The notes below the pieces were generated by a model. It made no database searches. It saw only the letters and a program-made list of their open reading frames with translations, and was not told where the DNA came from. Below are positions 7,595 through 14,529 of a stretch of 64,000 nucleotides of DNA, piece by piece. The position numbers and the translations under genes are program-made. This stretch comes from Selenomonadaceae bacterium. Its GTDB lineage: Bacteria > Bacillota > Negativicutes > Selenomonadales > Selenomonadaceae. Location: the NCBI GenBank assembly GCA_017476005.1, contig JAFVEM010000024.1:40284-104283 (forward strand). The letters are read 5' to 3'. Position 1 is the first letter of the stretch; the number at the start of each line of letters is the position of its first letter.

Positions 7595-8495
7595 GTTTGA
7601 CATTGCCGGCCGCCGCAAGATATGGTTTGCCATTTCGCTCCTCATCATTATTCCCGGTTTCTTCTGCATGGCAGTCCGTGGTTTTAATTTTGGCATCGAC
7701 TTTACCGGCGGCACGATAATCGACCTCAGATTTGCTAAACCTGTATCCATCGCCGACGTGAGAACCAGTCTAACGCCTTACGGCCTAGAGGGTAGCACCA
7801 TTCAGCTCTCCGGCGACCAATCGGATGTGGCACAGGCCGCCGACGTCATGATTCGCACCGTGGATTTGGAGGAAACGGAGCGCAAGGAGGTCATGGCCGG
7901 ACTCAAAAATGACTTGGGAGATTATCAAGTCATGCGAGAGGAAAAAGTGGGCGCCACCATTGGCGGCGAACTTATCATGAATGCCGTCATGGCTCTCTTG
8001 GTATCTTGGGCGCTCATCATTCTTTATGTGGCCTATCGTTTCGAGTTCCGCTTCGGGATAGCGGCGGTGCTGGCCTTGGTGCATGATGTTATCATCGTGC
8101 TGACGGTGTTTTCCCTGACCCAGCGGCAGATTGATTCCTCTTTTGTGGCGGCGCTCTTAACCGTTATCGGCTATTCCATCAATGATACCATCGTTATTTT
8201 TGACCGCATCCGAGAGAATTTAAAACTCCACTTCAGCAAGAATGGCGACATCGTGGAACTGGTGAATCGTAGCGTCTATCAGACCCTGACCCGTTCATTA
8301 TATACGGTGTTCACGGTACTCTTCACCACCTTTGCCCTGTATTTCTTCGGCGGCGAAACCACGAAGGACTTTGCCTTCGCGCTCATCGTAGGCTTCACCT
8401 GCGGCTGCTACTCCTCAATTTTCATTGCCAGCCCACTGTGGATCGTCCTGAGGAATCGCGCCGAAGCCAAGAAACACAAGGCGAAAGCGGCGTAA
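7587..8495 (+). CDS. secF: protein translocase subunit SecF
   Basis: SecF, 302 residues, pairs with SecD. It shows the FNFGIDFTGGTIIDL motif after the first membrane helix and the SINDTIVIFDRIREN signature in the last helices. The gene starts inside the end of secD, as expected for a coupled pair. The C-terminal tail is Lys/Ala-rich. The following 120 bases contain a weak promoter candidate (TTGCAT 8514, TAGAGT 8537, 17-base spacer) for rplS. Confidence 0.95.
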   Translation: MGKFDIAGRRKIWFAISLLIIIPGFFCMAVRGFNFGIDFTGGTIIDLRFAKPVSIADVRTSLTPYGLEGSTIQLSGDQSDVAQAADVMIRTVDLEETERKEVMAGLKNDLGDYQVMREEKVGATIGGELIMNAVMALLVSWALIILYVAYRFEFRFGIAAVLALVHDVIIVLTVFSLTQRQIDSSFVAALLTVIGYSINDTIVIFDRIRENLKLHFSKNGDIVELVNRSVYQTLTRSLYTVFTVLFTTFALYFFGGETTKDFAFALIVGFTCGCYSSIFIASPLWIVLRNRAEAKKHKAKAA

Positions 8496-8617
8496 GTTTT
8501 TCCGTTTTCACTCTTGCATTGGAGAGGGAAATGTGATAGAGTTTTGGCGATGTTGGACGGTCCGCTGAGCAGGTCTAAGGCTTGCCATGAACGTCATTAA
8601 AGGAGGAAAATATTTAC

Positions 8618-8959
8618 ATGAACATCATCGAAGCTCTGGAGAAGGAGCAGCTCAGAGACGACATCCCGGAATTTGCCCCGGGGGATACGGTCAGGGTACA
8701 TGCCAAGATTGTGGAAGGCAACCGGGAGCGTATTCAGGTTTTTGAGGGCGTGGTCATCGCCCGTCAAGGCTCGGGGGTGCGGGAAAACTTCACCGTTCGC
8801 CGCATTTCCTACGGGATAGGGGTCGAGAGAATGTTCCCCGTTCATTCGCCGCGTATCGACAAGATCCAAGTCATGCGGCGTGGCGTTGTCCGTCGCGCCA
8901 AGCTGTACTATCTGCGCAATCGCACGGGTAAGGCGGCTCGCATCAGAGAGAAACGCTGA
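8618..8959 (+). CDS. rplS: 50S ribosomal protein L19
   Basis: L19 sits at the 30S-50S interface of the ribosome. The 113-residue length and the blocks [27 protein letters not shown] and [14 protein letters not shown] sequence are standard. AAAGGAGG precedes the start. In most Firmicutes rplS follows trmD directly; here trmD is 3.3 kb away on the opposite strand, facing it, which implies a rearrangement. A terminator follows immediately. Confidence 0.97.
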   Translation: MNIIEALEKEQLRDDIPEFAPGDTVRVHAKIVEGNRERIQVFEGVVIARQGSGVRENFTVRRISYGIGVERMFPVHSPRIDKIQVMRRGVVRRAKLYYLRNRTGKAARIREKR

Positions 8960-8976
8960 TTCAGTGTGTGGTGGTG

Positions 8977-9010
8977 AGCAGGAGCTGCGAGGGCAGTTCC
9001 TGCTTTTTTT
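8977..9010 (+). terminator. rho-independent terminator after rplS
   Basis: AGCAGGAGCTGC pairs with GCAGTTCCTGCT around a GAGG-type loop, followed by seven T residues. It lies between rplS and lepB, so lepB may depend on read-through. Confidence 0.85.
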
Positions 9011-9029
9011 GAGGATTGGGGAGGATACT

Positions 9030-9551
9030 TTGAATTCCTTAGGGCAAGAGGCCAGAGACTGGATTATTTCCATCGTCGTGGCCGTGGTATTGGCCTTCTT
9101 CATCAGGCAATTTATCGTGGAGTTATACATTGTGGACGGGCCATCCATGCGTCCCACCTTGCAATCCCAAGAACGCTTGGTGGTAAATAAATTCATTTAC
9201 CGCTTCCGTCCGCCGGAAAAAGGGGAAGTCTTGGTGTTTCGCTATCCGCGAGACCCCAGCCGGGATTTTATTAAGCGAGTTATTGCTACCCCCGGCGACA
9301 CCATCGAGATACATTCGGGTCATGTTTTTGTCAATGACCAGCTGATGACCGAGCCTTACATTCTCGACACGACTCGTAGCGAATACCCCAAGGCCACCGT
9401 GCCTGAGGGAACCATTTTTGTCATGGGGGATAATCGCAACAATTCGGAGGACAGCCGCTTTGCCGACGTGGGTTTTGTCCCCTACGATTTGGTTAAGGGT
9501 AAGGCCATGCTGGTGTTCTGGCCCTTCAGCGAGTTTAAGACTTTGGATTAA
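9030..9551 (+). CDS. lepB: signal peptidase I
   Basis: Type I signal peptidase removes signal peptides from exported proteins at the outer face of the inner membrane. The open frame runs back into rplS, but the best start is the TTG at 9030, five bases after GGGGAGG. That gives 173 residues, the normal short Firmicutes size. One N-terminal membrane helix (12-30) is followed by the Ser/Lys dyad: Ser39 in GPSMRPTL and Lys82 in DFIKRVIATPGD. The GDNRNNSEDSR box is present. Reading from the upstream ATG at 8880 would add an implausible extension. Confidence 0.93.
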   Translation: MNSLGQEARDWIISIVVAVVLAFFIRQFIVELYIVDGPSMRPTLQSQERLVVNKFIYRFRPPEKGEVLVFRYPRDPSRDFIKRVIATPGDTIEIHSGHVFVNDQLMTEPYILDTTRSEYPKATVPEGTIFVMGDNRNNSEDSRFADVGFVPYDLVKGKAMLVFWPFSEFKTLD

Positions 9552-9552
9552 A

Positions 9553-9687
9553 ATTGAGTAGGAGGGGGTGATTAGCCCCCTTCCGCTCACACACCGTGAG
9601 TACCGTTCGGTACACGGCGTTTTCAATAGTTGACGTGTACTGACTGGTACGCACCGTTACTATTCACGGGCAATAAAATAAGCATAC
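9553..9687 (-). mobile_element. group II intron 3'-end remnant (domains V and VI)
   Basis: Read on the minus strand, 9621-9588 folds like group II intron domain V: a CGC triad in the lower stem, CCGTG/CACGG pairing, a two-base CT bulge and a GTACC/GGTAC upper stem closed by a GAAC tetraloop. It is followed by a GGGGG/CCCCC domain VI-like hairpin (9560-9578) and an end of the CTACTCAAT type at about 9554. The maturase gene and domains I-IV are missing. The intron end abuts the lepB stop codon in antisense orientation. Inference from structure; the 5' limit is unclear. Confidence 0.6.
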
Positions 9688-9724
9688 CAAAGGCGCAGAC
9701 TTTTTACCGGTCTGCGTCTTTGGT
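9686..9724 (-). terminator. 15-bp hairpin after the 52-residue gene
   Basis: ACCAAAGGCGCAGAC (9686-9700) pairs with 9710-9724 with one G-T pair. It lies just downstream of the small minus-strand gene; T tract on the minus side is poor. Confidence 0.55.
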
Positions 9725-9735
9725 CAGTATTTGTG

Positions 9736-9894
9736 TTAGAGATAACGGTTTACCTTTGCTTTCAGACGAGCAATCAATTGTTTTTGCAGACGATACTCGT
9801 ATTGCAAGGCTACGAAGTTCTTTTTTAATCCCTCATGTTTATCCACAAGCCTCTCATAATCCCTGTATAATGTCCGTGCATAATCGCCGCCCAT
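9736..9894 (-). CDS. 52-residue coiled-coil protein in inverted-repeat cassette
   Basis: A short gene starting MGGDYARTLYRDYERLVDKH and ending KAKVNRYL, with a GAGGTG ribosome site eight bases upstream of its ATG. The protein is charged, predicted helical and has heptad-like spacing (L, V, L, Y, L). It resembles the N-terminal coiled coil of some transposase-associated proteins, but I cannot name a family. It may be a truncated fragment. The flanking inverted repeats and hairpin suggest it belongs to a mobile unit. Confidence 0.5.
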   Translation of the reverse strand: MGGDYARTLYRDYERLVDKHEGLKKNFVALQYEYRLQKQLIARLKAKVNRYL

Positions 9895-9988
9895 GTCACT
9901 TCACCTCACTTTCTTGCTTATATTTTCGATTGATTTACATAAAACATTAAGTGCTCTCGGGATTTTTTCGCCCCGTGAATAGTAACGT

Positions 9989-10008
9989 TAGGTAGTCTCA
10001 CCTATAAT
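9989..10008 (+). promoter_or_regulatory. -10 box with overlapping palindrome before XRE gene
   Basis: TATAAT at 10003-10008 overlaps a palindrome TAGGT-N6-ACCTA (9989-10004). An XRE regulator starts 23 bases later, so this is a plausible autoregulatory operator. No good -35 box is seen. Confidence 0.45.
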
Positions 10009-10030
10009 AACGGGGAGGAGTGATATCGCG

Positions 10031-10348
10031 ATGAACGTCACCGCCTACCGGTTGCGAGCCTTGCGCGAACAGAAGGGCTGGTCTCAGCGCGAAGTGGCGC
10101 AACGTATCGGCATTACCCGTGCCGCTTACAATAAATATGAAAAATATGAACGAGGCACCAGTCGGCCTGTCCGCAAGCTCCACGAGCTGACGGTTATTTT
10201 CGGCGTTTCCGCTGACTACCTGTTGGGCAAAGACGAAACGGCTTGGGAAACCGAGCTGGTCAGTATCCCCGACCATAATCCCTTGCTTTTTTCCAAAAAA
10301 AATAGCCTTGCCGCCAGCAAGGCCGTTTTTGTTTTCGTTTTTTTTTAG
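10031..10348 (+). CDS. XRE-family helix-turn-helix regulator
   Basis: A 105-residue Cro/CI-type DNA-binding protein. The helix-turn-helix occupies about residues 5-60 (LRALREQKGWSQREVAQRIG, then RAAYNKYEKYERG), followed by VSADYLLGKDE, typical of this family. Ribosome site GGGGAGG. The last ~20 codons run through an A-tract and a terminator hairpin and encode a Phe/Val-rich tail, so the natural stop has probably been lost by a frameshift in the A-run. Target unknown; a palindrome over its own promoter suggests self-control. Confidence 0.85.
   Translation: MNVTAYRLRALREQKGWSQREVAQRIGITRAAYNKYEKYERGTSRPVRKLHELTVIFGVSADYLLGKDETAWETELVSIPDHNPLLFSKKNSLAASKAVFVFVFF
10305..10345 (+). terminator. 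terminator inside the 3' end of the XRE frame
   Basis: GCCTTGC (10305-10311), loop CGCCA, GCAAGGC (10317-10323), then T-rich runs to 10345. The XRE stop codon lies beyond it. Confidence 0.7.
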
Positions 10349-10371
10349 ACCTAGGATTACACGAATTAGCG

Positions 10372-10395
10372 AAAAAAGGCCGCCCAAAGGCGGCC
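10372..10395 (-). terminator. terminator of the toxin-antitoxin operon
   Basis: On the minus strand GGCCGCC and GGCGGCC (10378-10384 with 10389-10395) form a hairpin followed by six T residues, just after the YgiT gene. Confidence 0.8.
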
Positions 10396-10398
10396 GGT

Positions 10399-10653
10399 CT
10401 AGGCGGCTTTACGCTCGGTGTAGGCGCAAGTGGCGGTGAGGTTTTCGACCGTCCCGGATTTGCCCATTGTTCGCATCTCGTTAATAATTTCGTGTAACCT
10501 GCGAATAACGGGAGTAGTAAAAGATTTAGCCCCACATTGACGGCAAACAAGGGCAGGAACGTTTCTTACCACATACAATGCTCCGTCAATCTCAATACTG
10601 TAAGTAATGGTTTTATCTTCTAATGTGCCTAAGCACTCAATACAATTGTCCAC
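10399..10653 (-). CDS. YgiT-type zinc finger antitoxin-like protein
   Basis: An 84-residue protein with two CxxC pairs (CIEC near the N-terminus and CRQC in the middle), spaced as in YgiT/MqsA-type zinc fingers. The C-terminal half is helical (VIRRLHEIINEM). The start is a GTG at 10653, five bases after GGGGGAGGTG; the frame upstream lacks a ribosome site. Proteins like this are usually encoded next to DUF4258 or MqsR-like mRNA interferases and neutralise them. The partner lies 26 bases upstream. It lacks a clear helix-turn-helix domain. Confidence 0.75.
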   Translation of the reverse strand: MDNCIECLGTLEDKTITYSIEIDGALYVVRNVPALVCRQCGAKSFTTPVIRRLHEIINEMRTMGKSGTVENLTATCAYTERKAA

Positions 10654-10679
10654 GTTAGCACCTCCCCCATAATCTAGTC

Positions 10680-10955
10680 TTAAGATGGTTCCCATTCTGC
10701 AGGATCCGGCCTGTACGTCGTGATAAGCCAAGCACTATGCGGAGCAAGAGCGCAGACTACATGAATACCGTTATTGCCGCACACAAGGCAACTGGGGTAC
10801 GGACTGTCATCAGGATACTCTTTAATGACTTCCCCACTCATTATGGCAGACAACACTTCTTCCGTTGATATTTGCCGCTCCACCATTCTGTCATTGATGT
10901 GGCCAGTCCATACGACAACATCAATTCGACAAAAATCCCTAATCTCTTCTATCAC
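10680..10955 (-). CDS. DUF4258 toxin-like protein
   Basis: A 91-residue DUF4258 protein. It has the family pattern: GHINDRMVERQIS, AIMSGEVIKEYPDDSPYPSC and a C-terminal HVVCAL...WLITTYRPDPAEW. The fold is related to RelE/MqsR-type ribonucleases, and members pair with YgiT zinc-finger proteins. The start is a GTG at 10955, four bases after AGAGGTGG; an ATG at 11003 lacks support. Toxin first, antitoxin second is the usual order for this pair. Toxin activity is inferred, not shown. Confidence 0.78.
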   Translation of the reverse strand: MIEEIRDFCRIDVVVWTGHINDRMVERQISTEEVLSAIMSGEVIKEYPDDSPYPSCLVCGNNGIHVVCALAPHSAWLITTYRPDPAEWEPS

Positions 10956-11023
10956 GCTACCACCTCTGTCTGCAATGATACCACAAGATAAAAGGCCAAA
11001 CAAGCCCCCAGCCGTTTTTGTTT

Positions 11024-11431
11024 TCAGCGCAGTTCGATTTCCGTATGTAGCGCGCCCATGACGCGCCGGGACTGACCGGCTTCGTCAAAGAGGTCGAGGC
11101 TGACCTGCAACAGATTGTAGTCTGTCAGGGAATAGCCGGAGAGATTTAGCATAAAATCCTTGGTCTCTCCGGCCATGAGTTCGCAGCCCTCTTTTGTTTC
11201 CCGTAACTCTTCCGGGTGACCGCCCCAGCGCAGTAGCAGAATAGACCACTGACTGCGAGGATAATTAAGCAGAGTGGGATTAGCCACGCGCACACATACA
11301 TTCCAGTTTGGCGGCAGGTGAATATTCCCCTCCCTGTCCTGCCATGGGCGCCAAGTTTCTTCGGCAAAAGAAAAGTTATGTTGCCATGCGCCACCGTTCA
11401 GACGACCAAGCTTATCGGTGGATGAAACCAA
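11024..11431 (-). CDS. uncharacterised 135-residue protein, probably 5'-truncated
   Basis: I do not recognise this protein. It is Trp-rich in the first third (GGAWQHNF, TWRPWQ, NWNVCV) and beta-strand-like afterwards, ending HTEIELR. The only start in frame at the N-terminus is a TTG at 11431 without a convincing ribosome site. The frame stays open about 60 more bases upstream to a TAG, so the true N-terminus may have been lost. No signal peptide. A terminator lies upstream, isolating it from the next gene. Confidence 0.45.
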   Translation of the reverse strand: MVSSTDKLGRLNGGAWQHNFSFAEETWRPWQDREGNIHLPPNWNVCVRVANPTLLNYPRSQWSILLLRWGGHPEELRETKEGCELMAGETKDFMLNLSGYSLTDYNLLQVSLDLFDEAGQSRRVMGALHTEIELR

Positions 11432-11504
11432 CGCTCTGCTCGATCGCTTGGGCGAAACGCAGTGGCTGGCGTAGAGATCAACAGAAAACTATTGGGTATT
11501 CACT

Positions 11505-11540
11505 AAGAGGTTCGTACCGTTCGGCACGAACCTCTTTTTT
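11505..11540. terminator. bidirectional terminator
   Basis: AAGAGGTTCGT (11505-11515) pairs with ACGAACCTCTT (11526-11536), followed by T residues on the plus strand and starting in a short A-containing run. On the minus strand it closes the secreted-protein gene ending at 11539. Confidence 0.75.
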
Positions 11541-12069
11541 ATAGCGACTGTGGTTGCTCGATAATCATGTAAGTTACTTTTTGGGTCTTAGCGTCTATGC
11601 GCAGACGAAAAAAGGGTTTGGGCGTGATTTTCCCCTTTTTTTTGGCGGTGCCGCCGCCGTAGCACATGACGGTATCCCGGTTATGGTCGATGTATTCGTG
11701 GGTTTTGCCGTATTGCTCGATGACGGCTTCTTTGGTGGAACCGATGCCGATTCCCTCCGGGGTGGTAATCCCCTGTTGGCGGTCGATGATGATGCCAAAG
11801 ACGCCGCTTTTTTTGCTCCCGGGAGGCGCCTTTACGATAATCTCCGGACTGTAGAGATCAATGCGGTCGCGCCAACAATTGTTTTGCCCGTTGGCCGTAA
11901 CTACAATTGGTCTGCCTAAAGCCTTAAACACGTTTTCCAGCGTGTCTCCCAGCTTTAGGGTGCTTTTACTCATCCGAAATTCCGTGGGCATGGGAGCTAC
12001 CGCCTCCACCACGCCGCTAAAGAGATAGCAAAGACAAATTGCTCCCAGTAAAATCTTTGTTAGGCGCAT
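11539..12069 (-). CDS. secreted protein of unknown function
   Basis: A 176-residue exported protein. The start is the ATG at 12069, five bases after AGAGGTGG. A signal peptide covers about residues 1-25 (MRLTKILLGAICLCYLFSG). The mature part has two repeats of a motif common in Firmicutes cell-surface proteins: LGDTLENVFKALG and IGSTKEAVIEQYG, with TTPEGIGIGST between. C-terminal strands follow. It is not a lipoprotein by sequence (no clear lipobox after the core). Function unknown. Confidence 0.7.
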   Translation of the reverse strand: MRLTKILLGAICLCYLFSGVVEAVAPMPTEFRMSKSTLKLGDTLENVFKALGRPIVVTANGQNNCWRDRIDLYSPEIIVKAPPGSKKSGVFGIIIDRQQGITTPEGIGIGSTKEAVIEQYGKTHEYIDHNRDTVMCYGGGTAKKKGKITPKPFFRLRIDAKTQKVTYMIIEQPQSL

Positions 12070-12156
12070 ACAAACCACCTCTTTTGGGGGTTAGGGTGAA
12101 AAATTTTCCGTTGCAGTCGTTCTTCCGTACAAAGACGAAAATAATCGTTAAAAGTC

Positions 12157-12235
12157 TATTAAGGTTTCCAAAGGGGATTATCCCCTTTGGCCGCCGGAGG
12201 CAAAATAAGAATTTGGCCGCCGGAGGCAAAAAATA
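12157..12235. repeat. dispersed palindromic repeat, module B with duplicated tail
   Basis: Hairpin CCAAAGGGGA/TCCCCTTTGG (12169-12190), then GGCCGCCGGAGGCAAAA present twice in tandem (12189 and 12215 region). Confidence 0.7.
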
Positions 12236-12240
12236 AAAAC

Positions 12241-12984
12241 TTATATCGCAGCGATACCTTGCAAAAAAGCCCGGTCTTCAGCGGATAGTTCCACTTTAGC
12301 CAAAAGATCGGGGCGTTTTTCGTAAGTGGCCTTTAGCGCTTCTTGTCGCCGCCAGCGGTTGATTTTGGCGTGGTCGCCGGAAATGAGAACCTCCGGCACG
12401 GTAAGCCCGGCAAATTCTCGGGGTTTGGTGTATTGGGGATAGCCTAGGATGCCGTCATAAAAGGAATCGGTGGTGGCAGAATCCGCTGCGCCCAAAACTC
12501 CCGGGAGCATTCTGGCCACTGCGTCGGTGATGACCATGGCCGGCAGTTCCCCACCCGTCAGCACATAATCGCCTAGGGAAATGGCTTCGTCCGCTAAATT
12601 GGCAATTCTGGCATCGTAGCCCTCGTAGTGGCCGCAGATAAAAATCAGCCAATCCAGCTTCGCCAGTTCCTTGGCCTTTGCTTGAGTGAAGGGAACCCCC
12701 GAGGGATCCATCAGCAAAACGCGTCTTTTGCTAGGGGAAATGCCGGTTTTGTCGCTGTCCAGTACCTGACCCACGGCGGCAAAGAGAGGCTCGGGCTTTA
12801 AAACCATGCCGCTGCCTCCCCCAAAGGGGGTGTCATCTACCTGATGATGCTTGTCCGTGGCAAAATCCCGAAAGTTGGTGTAATGCACCGTGAGGAGTCC
12901 CTTGTCAATGGCGCGTTTGATGATGCTGTCCCCGAAAGGTCCCGCAAACATGGACGGAAACAGGGTGAGCATATCGACTCGCAT
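12241..12984 (-). CDS. trmD: tRNA (guanine37-N1)-methyltransferase
   Basis: TrmD methylates G37 of tRNAs, preventing frameshifts. The 247 residues begin MRVDMLTLFPSMF and contain the trefoil-knot SAM-binding segment (FICGHYEGYDARI, SLGDYVLTGGELPA) and the GVLGAADSATTDSF loop. It overlaps rimM by one base, so translation is coupled. It is the last gene of the ffh-to-trmD operon; a dispersed repeat follows where rplS would normally be. Confidence 0.97.
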   Translation of the reverse strand: MRVDMLTLFPSMFAGPFGDSIIKRAIDKGLLTVHYTNFRDFATDKHHQVDDTPFGGGSGMVLKPEPLFAAVGQVLDSDKTGISPSKRRVLLMDPSGVPFTQAKAKELAKLDWLIFICGHYEGYDARIANLADEAISLGDYVLTGGELPAMVITDAVARMLPGVLGAADSATTDSFYDGILGYPQYTKPREFAGLTVPEVLISGDHAKINRWRRQEALKATYEKRPDLLAKVELSAEDRAFLQGIAAI

Positions 12985-13508
12985 CAGCCGTCCTCCAATT
13001 GTTGCCGGTCGATAGTCATTTCCCCGGCGGTGAGATCAATCCCTGTCACCACTTTTTTCAGCGCCGGGATTAAAAGCTCGCCGCCGCTCGCCAGCTCCGT
13101 TACATAAACATCGTTACTGCCGGTGGACAGGACGTTTATTACTTTTCCTAATGTTTCCCCTTGGGCGTCTTTCACCGTAAGACCGATAATGTCAAAGGTG
13201 TAAAACTCTCCGTCGTTTAAAGGCGCGGCCTCCGCCCGAGATACCGTCAGGAGTTTTCCCGTTAGGAGGGCGGCTTTATCGCGAGTTTCATAACCGACGA
13301 ATTTCATTAAGAGATGCCGAGGGCGCTCTTTTACGGCGGCGATGGCAAGCCGTTCCTCTCCTACCATGACGGCCTTCATAGCGGCAAAACGGCCGGGAAA
13401 ATCCGTTAAAGGAAATATTTTGACTTCCCCGGCTACCCCGTGGGGCGCTCCTACCTTGCCGATAATTACGCGCTGTTCTTCAGCTTCTGATGGCAATGAT
13501 TTTGTCAT
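12984..13508 (-). CDS. rimM: ribosome maturation factor RimM
   Basis: RimM assists assembly of the 30S head near S19. At 174 residues it shows the N-terminal IGKVGAPHGVAGEVKIFPLTD block and a PRC-barrel-like C-terminal half (ITGLTVKDAQGETLGKVINVLSTG-type sequence, LIPALKKVV). It overlaps the end of ylqD by 29 bases on the same strand and meets trmD at its stop, in the standard order. Confidence 0.95.
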   Translation of the reverse strand: MTKSLPSEAEEQRVIIGKVGAPHGVAGEVKIFPLTDFPGRFAAMKAVMVGEERLAIAAVKERPRHLLMKFVGYETRDKAALLTGKLLTVSRAEAAPLNDGEFYTFDIIGLTVKDAQGETLGKVINVLSTGSNDVYVTELASGGELLIPALKKVVTGIDLTAGEMTIDRQQLEDG

Positions 13509-13902
13509 CTTCCACCAGCACTTCCACGTTCATCAGCTCGCGCATATTGTCCCCCAGCCGCACTTCCACCTGCCGTTCCAGCGTCCCTTGCACGATTTCC
13601 GCGCCAATGGCCAACTTTTCCATCTCTTCCTGCCGCGCCATGGCGTCGGCGCGATACTCCAGACGCTTTTGCCGCTCGCGACCAAAGTATTGCTGAATGG
13701 CTTGGAATTTTTGTTGCCCCTCCAGAGTGTTCATATCCGGCTTGTTTTCTTCGATGGCGCGCTTTTCTTGAATATTTATCTGTTGCACCTCTAATTCGGC
13801 GCGGTTAATGCCTTCCTTCAGCTCCGTTAAGAGCCGATTTTTGAGCTTTTCCGTCAGTTTGGCCTTGATGGTGACGGGCATTTTCAGGGAAATGCTGTCC
13901 AT
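13480..13902 (-). CDS. YlqD family protein
   Basis: A 140-residue, strongly charged protein of the YlqD family, which is found in this operon position in Bacillus and Negativicutes. It has a beta-rich start (LKMPVTIKAKLTEKLK), a long helical middle rich in Gln, Glu and Arg, and a C-terminal LMNVEVLVEDDKIIAIR segment. No enzymatic motif is visible and the role is not known. AGGAGG precedes the start. A hairpin with eight T residues separates it from khpA. Confidence 0.85.
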   Translation of the reverse strand: MDSISLKMPVTIKAKLTEKLKNRLLTELKEGINRAELEVQQINIQEKRAIEENKPDMNTLEGQQKFQAIQQYFGRERQKRLEYRADAMARQEEMEKLAIGAEIVQGTLERQVEVRLGDNMRELMNVEVLVEDDKIIAIRS

Positions 13903-13920
13903 GGGTTCCTTGTCCTCCTT

Positions 13921-13957
13921 AAAAAAAAGGCGACAGAAGGCGACCGGTCGTCGCCCC
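13921..13957 (-). terminator. hairpin and T-tract between khpA and ylqD
   Basis: On the minus strand GGCGAC pairs either with GTCGCC immediately or with a second GTCGCC 15 bases later, which is followed by eight T residues. Two mutually exclusive pairings are possible, so it may act as a partial terminator lowering expression of the distal genes. Confidence 0.55.
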
Positions 13958-13974
13958 CTGACGCTTAAAATGAT

Positions 13975-14205
13975 TTACACAATATCCACGCTGACGCGCT
14001 CATTGACGCGAGTCGCCGCCGCCTTGACAATGGTGCGAATGGCGTTGGCAATGCGCCCCTGCTTACCGATAACACGACCCATGTCGTCCGGAGCAACATG
14101 AAGCTCCAATACCAGCTGCTCGCGCTCGTCGCGCTTTTCCTCTACCACTACGGCATCGGGGTTTTCCACCAAAGCCTTGGCAATGTTTTCTACGATTTCT
14201 TTCAC
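13975..14205 (-). CDS. khpA: KH-domain RNA-binding protein KhpA
   Basis: A 76-residue single-KH-domain protein (YlqC). The GxxG-type RNA-binding loop is GRVIGKQGRIANAIRTIV, and the start MKEIVENIAKALVENPDAV is typical. It forms a pair with KhpB/EloR in other Firmicutes, affecting cell elongation and small-RNA biology; the partner is not here. Position between rpsP and rimM is standard. Confidence 0.93.
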   Translation of the reverse strand: MKEIVENIAKALVENPDAVVVEEKRDEREQLVLELHVAPDDMGRVIGKQGRIANAIRTIVKAAATRVNERVSVDIV

Positions 14206-14230
14206 GCTGGAGGTGCCTCCTTAAACTTGT

Positions 14231-14500
14231 TCAAGCACTTTTACTTTCGGCTAATTTTTTTAATACCCCCTGCTGACGCAGGATGGATTTTACCGTATCC
14301 GTAGGCTGAGCGCCTTTTTTGAGCCAATCCATGGCCTTGGCCTCATCCAAAGTTATGGCCGCCGGCTCTTTGCCGGGGTCGTAGTTACCGATAATCTCGA
14401 TGAAACGACCGTCCCTCGGCGAGCGAGCATCCGCCACCACAATGCGATAAAAAGGGTTCTTCTTTGCCCCCATGCGGTTCAAACGCATCTTTACTGCCAT
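14231..14500 (-). CDS. rpsP: 30S ribosomal protein S16
   Basis: S16, 89 residues, starts [32 protein letters not shown] and contains [12 protein letters not shown], all diagnostic. AAGGAGG lies before the start. It follows ffh by 29 bases and precedes khpA by 25. Confidence 0.97.
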   Translation of the reverse strand: MAVKMRLNRMGAKKNPFYRIVVADARSPRDGRFIEIIGNYDPGKEPAAITLDEAKAMDWLKKGAQPTDTVKSILRQQGVLKKLAESKSA

Positions 14501-14529
14501 GTTTTCACCTCCTTAAAGGGAATGTTCCC

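Larger units (their letters stand above)
9655..9987. repeat. 16-bp perfect inverted repeat bracketing a mini-gene
   Basis: CGTTACTATTCACGGG (9655-9670) and its exact reverse complement (9972-9987) enclose 301 bases with one short minus-strand gene and its terminator. This looks like a very small mobile or captured cassette, but no transposase is present. The left arm overlaps the intron remnant region. Confidence 0.6.

Noticed and set aside
9630..9950. 106-residue plus-strand ORF
   Set aside because: No ribosome site and it crosses the hairpin and the better-supported 52-residue minus-strand gene.
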